A DNA stretch of 26,003 bases, taken from SG8-40 sp035528435 (GTDB taxonomy: Bacteria > Pseudomonadota > Gammaproteobacteria > Burkholderiales > Eutrophovitaceae). The notes under the pieces were generated by a model that did no database searches, was not told where the DNA came from, and saw nothing but the letters and a program-made list of their open reading frames with translations. The stretch lies in the NCBI GenBank assembly GCA_035528435.1, contig DATKYN010000223.1, forward strand, positions 1 through 26,003, written 5' to 3'. The position numbers and the translations under genes were made by a program. Positions 8,280 to 16,512 of the stretch are shown one piece after another; positions within the stretch are counted from its first letter, which is position 1; each line of letters opens with the position of its first letter.

Positions 8280-9659
8280 ATGAAGAGATTGCTGCTATCA
8301 ATGGTGTTGCTGTTGGCACCAACGTTCGCATCGGCGCAAGGGCTGCCCGATTTCACGAGTCTGGTGGAGAAACAAGGTGCGGCCGTCGTCAACGTCAGCA
8401 CCAGCCAGACTGTAGAAAATTCGCCCCGTATTCCAGTACCTGAAGATGATCCTTTCTACGATTTTTTCCGGAGATTTGGCCCTCCGGAAGGCCCGCGCGA
8501 ATATGAATCGCAATCACTCGGCTCGGGCTTCATCATCAGTGCAGATGGGTTCATCCTGACCAATTCACATGTCGTCGCTGCCGCTGATGACATCACCGTC
8601 AAACTCAACGACAAACGCGAGTTCAAGGCGAAGGTCGTTGGATTCGACAAACGGACCGACGTGGCCGTCATCAAGATCGAGGCCAACAATCTTCCTCACG
8701 TCGCGATCGGAGATCCGGATGCGCTCCGAGTGGGTGAGTGGGTCCTGGCAATCGGCTCCCCATTCGGATTCGAAAATACCGTCACTGCCGGTATCGTCAG
8801 CGCCAAGGGCCGATCATTGCCTCAGGAAAACTACGTCCCCTTTATTCAGACGGACGTCGCCATCAATCCCGGTAACTCGGGGGGGCCGCTGTTCAATATG
8901 GATGGTGAAGTGGTGGGTATCAACTCGCAAATTTACAGCCGCACTGGTGGTTTCATGGGCCTGTCGTTCGCGATTCCGATCAATGTGGCAATGGATATTG
9001 CCGAACAGTTGCGGTCCAACGGAAGGGTACAGCGCGGGCGCATCGGTGTCGTCATTCAGGAAGTTACGGGTGAACTGGCCGAGTCTTTCGGATTGTCCAA
9101 ACCGCAGGGCGCACTGGTGAACTCGGTTGAAAAAGGCGGCCCGGCAGACAGGGCAGGGATTGAAGCATCCGATGTAATCCTCGAGTTTGATGGCGTTGAC
9201 GTGGAAAGCTCCGTTGACTTGCCGCGTATTGTCGGGCAAACCAAACCGGGGTCGAAGGTTACGGTCAAAGTCTGGCGCAAGGGCAAGAGCAAGAACATCC
9301 CGATTACCGTTGGAGAGATCACGGATGATCGGGCCAGCAACCAGCCGCAACCGGCTCCGCCGTCCGAAGCGGATAACACCATCGACAAACTCGGGTTGAC
9401 CGTTTCCGACCTGTCCAGCCAGGAACGCGAACAGCTCGGTGTCAGTGGCGGAGTGAAAATCGAAAAAGTCGAGGGGCCGGGTGCACGTGCCGGCCTCCGG
9501 CGGGGCGATGTTGTGCTCGCGCTTAACAATAACGACGTTGAATCTGTCGACCAGTTTCAGGCGTTGATGGCTGAGTACCAGAAAGCGCGTAGTGTTGCAC
9601 TGCTGGTGCGCCGGGGGCAGGGCGCGATTTATGTGCCGATTCGACTCGATGACAATTAA
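8280..9659 (+). CDS. mucD: MucD/DegP-type periplasmic serine endoprotease (Do family)
   Basis: Periplasmic HtrA protease that degrades misfolded envelope proteins and feeds back on the sigma-E response. The start ATG 8280-8282 is fixed by a GAGGAAAC Shine-Dalgarno and gives 459 residues. A signal peptide (about 1-19, ending ASA) precedes a trypsin-like domain with the full catalytic triad: His97 in TNSHVV, Asp127 in RTDVAV and Ser200 in GNSGGP. Two PDZ domains follow (about 265-355 and 375-455, with RGRIGVVIQEV and GARAGLRRGDVVLALNN). It closes the rpoE-rseA-rseB-mucD operon, the Pseudomonas-like arrangement. Confidence 0.96.
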   Translation: MKRLLLSMVLLLAPTFASAQGLPDFTSLVEKQGAAVVNVSTSQTVENSPRIPVPEDDPFYDFFRRFGPPEGPREYESQSLGSGFIISADGFILTNSHVVAAADDITVKLNDKREFKAKVVGFDKRTDVAVIKIEANNLPHVAIGDPDALRVGEWVLAIGSPFGFENTVTAGIVSAKGRSLPQENYVPFIQTDVAINPGNSGGPLFNMDGEVVGINSQIYSRTGGFMGLSFAIPINVAMDIAEQLRSNGRVQRGRIGVVIQEVTGELAESFGLSKPQGALVNSVEKGGPADRAGIEASDVILEFDGVDVESSVDLPRIVGQTKPGSKVTVKVWRKGKSKNIPITVGEITDDRASNQPQPAPPSEADNTIDKLGLTVSDLSSQEREQLGVSGGVKIEKVEGPGARAGLRRGDVVLALNNNDVESVDQFQALMAEYQKARSVALLVRRGQGAIYVPIRLDDN

Positions 9660-9735
9660 TGGCTGTCGCGAGCTGGCTCCGGACATCGACTCATCAGGCA
9701 ACGAATCGGCTAGAATTCGCGCCTTGAATTAATTT

Positions 9736-9760
9736 AAAGGGCACTCTCAGTGCCCTTTTT
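9736..9760 (+). terminator. Perfect 10-bp hairpin with T-run ending 3 nt before the lepA start
   Basis: AAAGGGCACT (9736-9745) and AGTGCCCTTT (9749-9758) are exact reverse complements around a CTC loop, with a T5 tract at 9756-9760, three of whose bases belong to the stem. It looks like the intrinsic terminator of the rpoE-mucD operon. However, the lepA ATG follows at 9764 with no room for a Shine-Dalgarno outside the stem. A TAGAAT at 9711-9716 may be a -10 box for lepA, in which case the hairpin would lie in its short leader. Confidence 0.65.
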
Positions 9761-9763
9761 CCA

Positions 9764-11557
9764 ATGCAGCATATCCGCAACTTTTCGATCATCGCGCATA
9801 TCGACCACGGCAAGTCGACCCTCGCTGACCGGTTTATCCAGACCTGTGGCGGCTTGTCCGATCGTGAGATGGGTGCCCAAGTTCTTGATTCGATGGATCT
9901 CGAGCGTGAGCGTGGCATTACGATCAAGGCACAGACGGCGGCGTTGCGCTACACGGCCCTCGATGGCAACGTGTATCACCTGAACCTTATCGACACGCCC
10001 GGGCATGTCGATTTCTCCTACGAAGTCTCGCGTTCCCTGTCGGCGTGCGAGGGGGCGCTGCTGGTCGTTGACGCGTCACAGGGTGTGGAGGCGCAAACGG
10101 TCGCCAATTGTTATACGGCCATCGAACAAGGCGTCGAGGTCATTCCGGTGCTGAACAAGGTTGACCTCGCTTCGGCCGAACCGGAGCGCGTGATTTCCGA
10201 AATCGAGGAGATCATTGGCATTCCGGCGGATGACGCGATCCGGGCCAGCGCAAAAACCGGCGTGGGTGTGCGCGATATTCTTGAGACCGTCATCGCCCGT
10301 GTACCGCCTCCGACAGGTAACGCAGACGCACCGCTACAGGCCCTGATCATCGACTCATGGTTCGACAACTATGTCGGCGTAATAATGCTGGTGCGCATCT
10401 TCGACGGCATGCTAAAGCCAAAAGACAAAATCATGCTGATGTCTACCGAAGGCACGCACCAGTGTGAGCAAGTCGGCGTGTTCACTCCGCGCGCCGAACC
10501 ACGCGAGCGCCTGGGTGCTGGAGAGGTCGGATTTATCATTGCCGGCATCAAGGAATTGAAGGCTGCCAAGGTGGGGGACACCGTCACCCTTGCCGCGCGC
10601 CCCGCAAAGCAGGCATTGCCTGGTTTCAAGGAGATCAAACCACAGGTCTTTGCCGGCCTGTACCCTGTTGAGTCCAACGAGTACGAGGCATTGCGCGACG
10701 CGTTGGAGAAGCTACAGCTAAATGATGCCTCTTTGCGATTCGAGCCGGAAACCTCACAGGCACTGGGATTTGGATTCCGCTGTGGTTTTCTTGGCCTGCT
10801 GCATATGGATATCGTGCAGGAACGTCTCGAGCGCGAATATGGCATGAATCTGATCACCACGGCCCCCACGGTCGTGTATCAGGTATTGATGCGTGACGGT
10901 AAAGTGCTCGAGGTGGAGAACCCTTCGAAATTGCCGGAGTTGGCCCAGATCGAGGAAATCCGCGAGCCGGTTATCACTGCCACCATCCTGTTGCCCCAAG
11001 AGTACGTTGGCCCGGTCATGAGTCTGTGCAACAACAAGCGCGGCTCCCAGAAGAACATGCAGTACATGGGGAATCAGGTCATGCTGACCTATGAATTGCC
11101 GCTGAACGAAGTGGTTCTTGATTTCTTCGATCGCCTGAAATCCGTATCACGCGGTTACGCATCTCTCGACTATGATTTCAAGGAATTTCGGGCCGATAAT
11201 TTGTGCAAACTCGACATACTCATCAACGGGGACCGGGTCGATGCATTGTCTCTCATTGTCCATCGTGACAATGCACAAAGCCGTGGACGGGAAGTTGCCG
11301 CGCGCATGCGCCAGTTGATTCCGCGTCAAATGTTTGACGTCGCGGTTCAGGCAGCCGTGGGTGCCCAGATCATTGCGCGCGAGAACGTAAAGGCGCTACG
11401 AAAGAATGTACTGGCAAAATGTTACGGTGGAGATATCACCCGGAAGAAAAAACTTCTCGAAAAACAGAAGGCAGGCAAGCGCCGAATGAAGCAGGTTGGT
11501 ACAGTTGAAATCCCCCAGGAAGCGTTTCTTGCAATCCTGCAAGTCGATAACAAGTAA
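9764..11557 (+). CDS. lepA: Elongation factor 4 (LepA GTPase)
   Basis: Ribosome-associated translational GTPase related to EF-G (back-translocation/initiation roles reported). 597 residues, full length. G motifs: AHIDHGKST (G1, about residues 11-19), DTPGHVD (G3, about 77-83) and NKVD (G4, about 131-134). The LepA-specific C-terminal domain ends in KKKLLEKQKAGKRRMKQVG, the family hallmark. The N-terminus MQHIRNFSIIAHIDHGKS matches the family exactly, so the ATG at 9764 is right despite the lack of a Shine-Dalgarno and the hairpin immediately upstream. lepB follows 33 bp later. Confidence 0.98.
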   Translation: MQHIRNFSIIAHIDHGKSTLADRFIQTCGGLSDREMGAQVLDSMDLERERGITIKAQTAALRYTALDGNVYHLNLIDTPGHVDFSYEVSRSLSACEGALLVVDASQGVEAQTVANCYTAIEQGVEVIPVLNKVDLASAEPERVISEIEEIIGIPADDAIRASAKTGVGVRDILETVIARVPPPTGNADAPLQALIIDSWFDNYVGVIMLVRIFDGMLKPKDKIMLMSTEGTHQCEQVGVFTPRAEPRERLGAGEVGFIIAGIKELKAAKVGDTVTLAARPAKQALPGFKEIKPQVFAGLYPVESNEYEALRDALEKLQLNDASLRFEPETSQALGFGFRCGFLGLLHMDIVQERLEREYGMNLITTAPTVVYQVLMRDGKVLEVENPSKLPELAQIEEIREPVITATILLPQEYVGPVMSLCNNKRGSQKNMQYMGNQVMLTYELPLNEVVLDFFDRLKSVSRGYASLDYDFKEFRADNLCKLDILINGDRVDALSLIVHRDNAQSRGREVAARMRQLIPRQMFDVAVQAAVGAQIIARENVKALRKNVLAKCYGGDITRKKKLLEKQKAGKRRMKQVGTVEIPQEAFLAILQVDNK

Positions 11558-11590
11558 ACAATTGATTCGCATGGAAAGGATTACGACCAG

Positions 11591-12394
11591 ATGAATTTCG
11601 CATTGCTCATGCTATCGCTGCTGATTGTGACCGGCGGTGTATGGCTGCTGGATCACTTCTGGCTTTCCAGAAAAAGACAGGCAGACAGCAAGGAACCATG
11701 GTGGGTCGAGTATTCGAAGAGCTTTTTCCCGGTCATTCTGGTGGTGTTCGTACTGCGCTCGTTTCTGGTTGAACCTTTCAAGATCCCTTCGGGATCAATG
11801 ATTCCGACCTTGCTGGTTGGCGACTATATCCTGGTCAGCAAATCGAGCTACGGTGTCAGGCTGCCTGTAATCAATGCCAAAATTATTGATATAGGCAGCC
11901 CGCAGCATGGCGATGTAATGGTATTCCGCTACCCGGACAATCCTTCCCTGGACTACATCAAGCGGGTTGTTGGCGTTCCGGGAGACCGGGTCGAATATCG
12001 CCATAAACGACTGAGCCTGAACGGCGAGTTACTGGAAGTGGAACGGCTGGATGACTTTCAGTATTCGGAGAAGGGTTTGGCATATGTCAACGCATGGCGC
12101 TTTTGGGAGCACCTTGGCGAGGAGCGGCATTCGGTGCTGATCGATCCCGGTGAGCCACCGGTGCGGCTTGCCAGCGTGCGTCAGTTTCCGTCCAGGGAAA
12201 GTTGCGAATACAATGACAGCGGGTTTATCTGCACGGTACCGGAAAGGCACTATTTCATGATGGGCGATAACCGGGATTCGAGCTCAGACAGCCGATACTG
12301 GGGATTCGTGCCAGAACGGAACATCGTTGGAAAGGCTTTTCTGATCTGGTGGAACTTTAACGAGCTAAAGCGCATCGGTACGCGGATTCAATAA
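11591..12394 (+). CDS. lepB: Signal peptidase I
   Basis: Inner-membrane Ser/Lys protease that removes signal peptides from Sec and Tat substrates. 267 residues with two N-terminal membrane segments (about 3-24 and 45-60). The catalytic serine is Ser69 in IPSGSM and the general base Lys124 in DYIKRVVGVPGD; the box E motif GDNRDSSSDSRYWGFVP is intact near the C-terminus. It lies downstream of lepA as in most gamma- and betaproteobacteria, with an AAGGA-type ribosome site about 13 bases upstream. Likely serves many of the secreted products seen here, such as MucD and RseB. Confidence 0.97.
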   Translation: MNFALLMLSLLIVTGGVWLLDHFWLSRKRQADSKEPWWVEYSKSFFPVILVVFVLRSFLVEPFKIPSGSMIPTLLVGDYILVSKSSYGVRLPVINAKIIDIGSPQHGDVMVFRYPDNPSLDYIKRVVGVPGDRVEYRHKRLSLNGELLEVERLDDFQYSEKGLAYVNAWRFWEHLGEERHSVLIDPGEPPVRLASVRQFPSRESCEYNDSGFICTVPERHYFMMGDNRDSSSDSRYWGFVPERNIVGKAFLIWWNFNELKRIGTRIQ

Positions 12395-12406
12395 ACGGGG
12401 GTGAAC

Positions 12407-12763
12407 ATGAAGACGCAGCAACGGGGAGCCACGATGGTCGGCATGGTGCTGATCGCGGCTGGCGTCGTATTTTTGGCAATTATGGCGTTGAAACTGATAC
12501 CGGCCTACATTGAATACGCAACGATCCAGGGTCACCTGCGCGAGATTGCGCGCGCACCGGATACCCGCGCAGCGTCGGCGCCAGAGATCATGGCCGCATT
12601 TAACCGGCGCGCGCAGATCGACGACATTACTACGATTAATGGCAGAGACCTGGACATTTCCCGAGACGGGTCAGAGGTCGTGCTGTCCGCGGTTTACTCG
12701 ACCCGGATCAAGCTGGTCGGGAACATCAGTGCGTGCATCGACTTTGACGCTTCCAGCGAATAA
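12407..12763 (+). CDS. DUF4845 family membrane protein
   Basis: A 118-residue protein with one N-terminal hydrophobic segment (about residues 9-30) after a basic, pilin-leader-like start (MKTQQRGATMVGMVLI), and a soluble C-terminal domain including YIEYATIQGHLREIA. This matches DUF4845 in size and in its conserved position between lepB and rnc. The ATG at 12407 has GGGGTG about 3-8 bases before it and is preferred to the GTG at 12401. Whether the N-terminus is processed like a type IV pilin is not known; there is no Glu at the +5 position as in true pilins. Function unknown. Confidence 0.75.
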   Translation: MKTQQRGATMVGMVLIAAGVVFLAIMALKLIPAYIEYATIQGHLREIARAPDTRAASAPEIMAAFNRRAQIDDITTINGRDLDISRDGSEVVLSAVYSTRIKLVGNISACIDFDASSE

Positions 12764-12778
12764 GCGGGCCAGTGCGAT

Positions 12779-13459
12779 GTGGCTCTGATGCACGCTAATG
12801 TCGTAGAGACAAAGATCGGGTACCGATTCGACAACCCCAAGCTTCTGCATCAGGCTCTGACACATCGGTCATACGGTGCCCCGCACAATGAGCGCCTCGA
12901 ATTTCTGGGCGACTCGGTATTGAACTGTGTTATCGCAAAATTGCTCTATGATCGGTTTCCGCAACTGCCGGAAGGTGACCTGTCCCGTGTAAGGGCTAAT
13001 CTGGTAAACCAGCAATCCCTGTTCGATGTGGCCAGTACGCTTGCGCTGGGCGATCACGTTCTGCTCGGTCAAGGCGAACTGCTGAGCGGCGGCTCGAAGC
13101 GGCCATCGATACTGGCCGACACCCTGGAAGCGCTTCTTGGTGCAATTTTTCTCGATGCCGGATTCGATGCTGCTTGCAAGGCGATTGACAGGATGTACGA
13201 CCCGTTCATCAGCAAGCTTGATCCGTCAACGGTAGACAAGGACCCCAAGACCCGGTTGCAGGAATTGTTGCAGGGACGCAGGTTGTCTTTGCCCGTCTAT
13301 GCGATTATGGATGTCACTGGTGAAGCACACGACCAGCTGTTCCGTGTCGAATGCCGCGTTGATGAAATAAACATCCGCACCTTCGGCGAGGGCCCGAGCA
13401 GGCGTTCTGCAGAACAGAGCGCCGCGGAACGGGCATATTCCCTTGCAACCGCAGGCTGA
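12779..13459 (+). CDS. rnc: Ribonuclease III
   Basis: Double-strand-specific endoribonuclease for rRNA and mRNA processing. 226 residues. The catalytic signature NERLEFLGDSVLN is complete (about residues 39-51), with the second acidic motif in DTLEALLGAIFLDAG (about 119-133). A C-terminal dsRNA-binding domain starts at about residue 157 (DPKTRLQELLQGRRLSLP) and runs to the end. The listed GTG start competes with an in-frame ATG at 12788; neither has a clear Shine-Dalgarno, so translation may be coupled to the DUF4845 gene ending 15 bp upstream. era follows, as is usual. Confidence 0.97.
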   Translation: MALMHANVVETKIGYRFDNPKLLHQALTHRSYGAPHNERLEFLGDSVLNCVIAKLLYDRFPQLPEGDLSRVRANLVNQQSLFDVASTLALGDHVLLGQGELLSGGSKRPSILADTLEALLGAIFLDAGFDAACKAIDRMYDPFISKLDPSTVDKDPKTRLQELLQGRRLSLPVYAIMDVTGEAHDQLFRVECRVDEINIRTFGEGPSRRSAEQSAAERAYSLATAG

Positions 13460-13558
13460 CTAAATGATTTTGACCAACGCAACTATAAACAGGCATTGCA
13501 TAGCGTACCGCGACCGGCTCCGGCTGAACGCTCTCCAACACGCCAGGCGGGCGTTGTG

Positions 13559-14461
13559 GTGAAGAAAGCCGACGGCGCCAGCAACTTCCGATCCGGAACG
13601 GTGGTGATCGTCGGGCGTCCGAATGTCGGAAAATCCACGCTGTTAAACCGGCTGATTGGCGTAAAGCTCAGCATTGTCTCGCGCAGAGCGCAAACGACCC
13701 GGCATAGAATACTCGGCGTCCACACGGATTCCCGCGCCCAGATTGCATTTGTCGATACACCTGGTTTCCAGTTGGAACACGCCAGCCCGCTCAACAGGAC
13801 GATGAACCGAACGGTAACCAGTGCCTTGCTCGATGTGGATGCAGTCATGCTCGTGGTTGAAGCGGACAAGCTGACAAAACAGGACGAAAAAATCATTTCC
13901 ATGCTTTCCGAAACCGTTCCTGTTGTTGCAGTGGTCAACAAAATTGACAAGCTCAAGGATCGCACTGCCTTGTTGCCATTTATCGAAACTTTGCGCACTG
14001 CGTATCCGTTCGCAGAGTTCGTTCCGGTCAGCGCGGAGAAAGGCACAGGCGTCGAGGATCTGATCGACGCCATCGTCAACTACCTGCCTGTCGGAGACCC
14101 GGTTTACGAGGCGGATACGATCACGGATCGCCCCGAGCGTTTTCTCGCCGCGGAGATCGTCCGCGAGAAGCTGTTTCAGTTCCTCGGGGAGGAGTTGCCT
14201 TACGGCACGACAGTGGAGATAGAGCGCTTCGAACACGAGGGGCCGCTACGGCGCATCAATGCCACGGTTATTGTCTCCAAAGCGGCCCACAAGGCAATGG
14301 TGATCGGCGCCAAGGGATCCAAACTGAAAGTAATCGGTACGCGCGCCCGAAAAGACATGGAGCAACTGTTTGGCGGGAAAGTCTTTCTCGAAGTATGGGT
14401 TCGTGTGAAGCAAGGGTGGGCTGACGACGCTCGCAGTTTGCGCTCGCTTGGATACAGCTAG
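13559..14461 (+). CDS. era: GTPase Era
   Basis: Essential GTPase that binds 16S rRNA near its 3' end and helps 30S assembly. Motifs: GRPNVGKSTLLNRL (G1), QTTRHRI (switch I), DTPG (G3), NKID (G4) and VSAEKGTGV (G5); the C-terminal KH domain carries VIGAKGSKLKVIGTRARKDM. I prefer the GTG at 13559 (300 residues, the usual Era length); an adjacent GTG at 13556 and a TTG at 13496 are in the same frame and would add residues not typical of the family. It lies 99 bp after rnc. Confidence 0.95.
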   Translation: MKKADGASNFRSGTVVIVGRPNVGKSTLLNRLIGVKLSIVSRRAQTTRHRILGVHTDSRAQIAFVDTPGFQLEHASPLNRTMNRTVTSALLDVDAVMLVVEADKLTKQDEKIISMLSETVPVVAVVNKIDKLKDRTALLPFIETLRTAYPFAEFVPVSAEKGTGVEDLIDAIVNYLPVGDPVYEADTITDRPERFLAAEIVREKLFQFLGEELPYGTTVEIERFEHEGPLRRINATVIVSKAAHKAMVIGAKGSKLKVIGTRARKDMEQLFGGKVFLEVWVRVKQGWADDARSLRSLGYS

Positions 14462-14487
14462 ATCCTGATGGCACTTGATGCGCCAAC

Positions 14488-14507
14488 GTGCCGCAATGCG
14501 GCGGCAC
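14488..14507 (+). other. 7-bp stem-loop in the era-recO spacer
   Basis: GTGCCGC (14488-14494) pairs exactly with GCGGCAC (14501-14507) around a 6-base loop. There is no T-run after it, so it is not a standard intrinsic terminator. It sits 27 bp after the era stop in a 190-bp spacer (14462-14651) in which I see no gene and no convincing promoter. Confidence 0.35.
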
Positions 14508-14651
14508 TGGAGTGGGCAACACGGAGGGACATCGTGGTTGTCTCGGTCTGGAACAACCTGCTCGGCACAGCTGCGCCGGTGGGGTATCTCCCGCAATCAT
14601 TAACCCAGCGATGCGTCGACAGGCTCGGCGTTTTTCCAACCTAGTTGTGCC

Positions 14652-15380
14652 ATGGCCGATTCGCAGACGAAACGCCATGAAGCCGAGCCGGCATTTGTCC
14701 TGCACAGTTACCCATACCGGGAAACCAGTCTGATCGTAGAGGTATTTACCCGTCATTACGGGCGAATCGGACTGGTGGCGAAGGGTGCGCGCCGACCGAA
14801 ATCAGCGCTCCGTGGCACGTTATTGGCATTTCAGCCGTTGCTGGTGACCTGGGGTGGAAAAGGGGAGTTGCGCGGACTCTACAAAGCCGAGTGGCAAGGT
14901 GGCATTCCCCAGTTAAGAGGTATCGGACTGATGTCGGGCTTTTACCTAAACGAGCTGTTGCTTAAGTTCCTGCAACGGGATGATGCGCATGAAGGTCTGT
15001 TCGACCTGTACGCCGAGGCAGTCACTGCACTTTCGATGAACAGCAAAATTTCTGCAACCCTGCGGCGCTTCGAAAAATTTCTGCTTGGCGAGCTCGGTTA
15101 TGCGCTTACGCTGGACCGCGAAGCCGGAACCAACAAGGTGGTTGAGGCTGGCGCGAGCTATACCTATATCGTTGAAAAAGGTCCTGCTCGAATCGAACCC
15201 GGAAATTCTCCCGAGATTCAACTATCGGGCAAAACACTGCTTGATCTGGCGTGCGACAATTACGAGGATGCGGTCACCTTGGCGCAGAGCAAACTGTTGA
15301 TGAGACATCTGGTGGGACATTACCTGGGTTCGAAGACCTTGCACACCCGGCAGCTATTGGTAGAGCTTCAGCAGATCTGA
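14652..15380 (+). CDS. recO: DNA repair protein RecO
   Basis: Recombination mediator that helps load RecA on SSB-coated DNA with RecR (RecFOR pathway). 242 residues. The N-terminal OB fold is clear (about 12-85: FVLHSYPYRETSLIVEVFTR, then HYGRIGLVAKGARRPKS), and a helical C-terminal part with LRRFEKFLLGELGY follows. The zinc-finger cysteines of some RecO proteins are not apparent, as in most gammaproteobacterial RecO. ATG start with weak ribosome site; pdxJ begins 8 bp after its stop, so the two are probably co-transcribed. Confidence 0.94.
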   Translation: MADSQTKRHEAEPAFVLHSYPYRETSLIVEVFTRHYGRIGLVAKGARRPKSALRGTLLAFQPLLVTWGGKGELRGLYKAEWQGGIPQLRGIGLMSGFYLNELLLKFLQRDDAHEGLFDLYAEAVTALSMNSKISATLRRFEKFLLGELGYALTLDREAGTNKVVEAGASYTYIVEKGPARIEPGNSPEIQLSGKTLLDLACDNYEDAVTLAQSKLLMRHLVGHYLGSKTLHTRQLLVELQQI

Positions 15381-15388
15381 TCGCGCAA

Positions 15389-16132
15389 ATGACCAAGCTC
15401 AGCGTCAACGTCAACAAGATTGCTTTACTGCGTAATTCGCGCACCATTGGCATCCCGGATGTCGTCCGCCTCGCAACCATCGCCCTCGATGCAGGTGCCG
15501 ATGGGATCACCGTTCATCCTCGCCCGGACGAGCGTCACATCCGCCCGCGTGACGTCGATGAACTCGCGAAGCTATTCGGCACGCGCCCGGGCATTGAATT
15601 CAATGTCGAAGGCAATCCGTTTCACCAGGTGATGGACATCGTCAGGGCAGTGCGACCGCACCAGTGCACGCTGGTCCCGGACGAACCCGGCGCCTTTACC
15701 TCGGATCACGGGTGGAATCTGAAGCGCGATGGCGAACGCCTGGTGCCTGTCATCGAGGAATTGAAGGCGTTGGGCGTGCGAGTCAGTCTGTTCATGAATC
15801 CGGATCCGGATGCGATGACCTTGGCACGATCGGCCGGTACAGACCGCGTAGAACTCTATACCGAACCTTATGCGCAGGCGTTTGGAACACCCGCGCAAGC
15901 CGAGTCGCTCGATGCTTATTCGGCGGCGGCGACGGCCGCGTTGCAACAGGGGCTGGAGGTCAATGCCGGACATGATCTCAATCTTGATAATCTCCCGGCC
16001 TTCATTCAGGCGCTCCCCGGGATTGCAGAGGTGTCGATCGGCCACGCGTTGACTTCTGACGCACTGGAATTTGGTATGGCCAATGCCGTCAAGGCGTACC
16101 TCGTCGCCATCAGGCAGGGGGGGTCCAGCTAA
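15389..16132 (+). CDS. pdxJ: Pyridoxine 5'-phosphate synthase
   Basis: Condenses 1-deoxy-D-xylulose 5-phosphate with 1-amino-acetone 3-phosphate (from PdxA) to make pyridoxine 5'-phosphate in the DXP-dependent vitamin B6 route. 247 residues; the ATG at 15389-15391 is chosen because the family N-terminus is KLSVNVNKIALLRNSR. Conserved segments: AGADGITVHPRPDERHI (about 36-52), EFNVEGNP (about 69-76), CTLVPDEPGAFTSDHGW, and GLEVNAGHDLNLDNL with the following GIAEVSIGHAL. The HPRPDERHI loop is one of the two common PdxJ variants. The stop overlaps the acpS start by one base (TAATG). Confidence 0.96.
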   Translation: MTKLSVNVNKIALLRNSRTIGIPDVVRLATIALDAGADGITVHPRPDERHIRPRDVDELAKLFGTRPGIEFNVEGNPFHQVMDIVRAVRPHQCTLVPDEPGAFTSDHGWNLKRDGERLVPVIEELKALGVRVSLFMNPDPDAMTLARSAGTDRVELYTEPYAQAFGTPAQAESLDAYSAAATAALQQGLEVNAGHDLNLDNLPAFIQALPGIAEVSIGHALTSDALEFGMANAVKAYLVAIRQGGSS

Positions 16133-16512
16133 TGATTTCGGGTATTGGTGTCGATTTGGTGGAGAAGGCTCGAATTGACGATCTGATTGAACGCTACGGG
16201 GAGCGATTCGTGCGGCGTGTACTGAACACAGACGAAGTCAAACCGTTTGAGCGCAGTACGCGCAAGGGCTGGTTTCTTGCCAATCGTTTTGCCGCCAAGG
16301 AGGCGATCGCCAAGGCGCTCGGCACCGGGCTTCGTTATCCCGTGACACTGCATTCGGTCGGCGTTGTTTCGAACGAGCTTGGCCAACCCGAGTTCCGGTT
16401 CAGCGAAACACTGAAGTCTTACCTTGATTCGCGAAAAATTAGCCGAGGACACCTTTCCATTACCCACGAGAAGGGCCTCGTCTGCGCCGTTGTCGTTCTG
16501 GAGTCGCTGTAA
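16132..16512 (+). CDS. acpS: Holo-[acyl-carrier-protein] synthase
   Basis: Transfers 4'-phosphopantetheine from CoA to Ser of acyl carrier protein, enabling fatty-acid synthesis; Mg-dependent and cytoplasmic. 126 residues, standard for AcpS. The two signature blocks are present: GIGVDLVEKARI near the N-terminus (Asp8 as metal ligand) and ANRFAAKEAIAKALGTG (about 50-66, with the Glu of KEA as second ligand). The C-terminal HLSITHEKG strand is also conserved. It is linked by one-base TAATG overlaps to pdxJ before and nagZ after, which points to translational coupling of all three. Confidence 0.96.
   Translation: MISGIGVDLVEKARIDDLIERYGERFVRRVLNTDEVKPFERSTRKGWFLANRFAAKEAIAKALGTGLRYPVTLHSVGVVSNELGQPEFRFSETLKSYLDSRKISRGHLSITHEKGLVCAVVVLESL

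Noticed and set aside
14462..14651. Possible small gene in the era-recO spacer
   Set aside because: The plus-strand frame here has no ribosome site or family resemblance and runs into recO out of frame; only a 7-bp stem-loop is supported.
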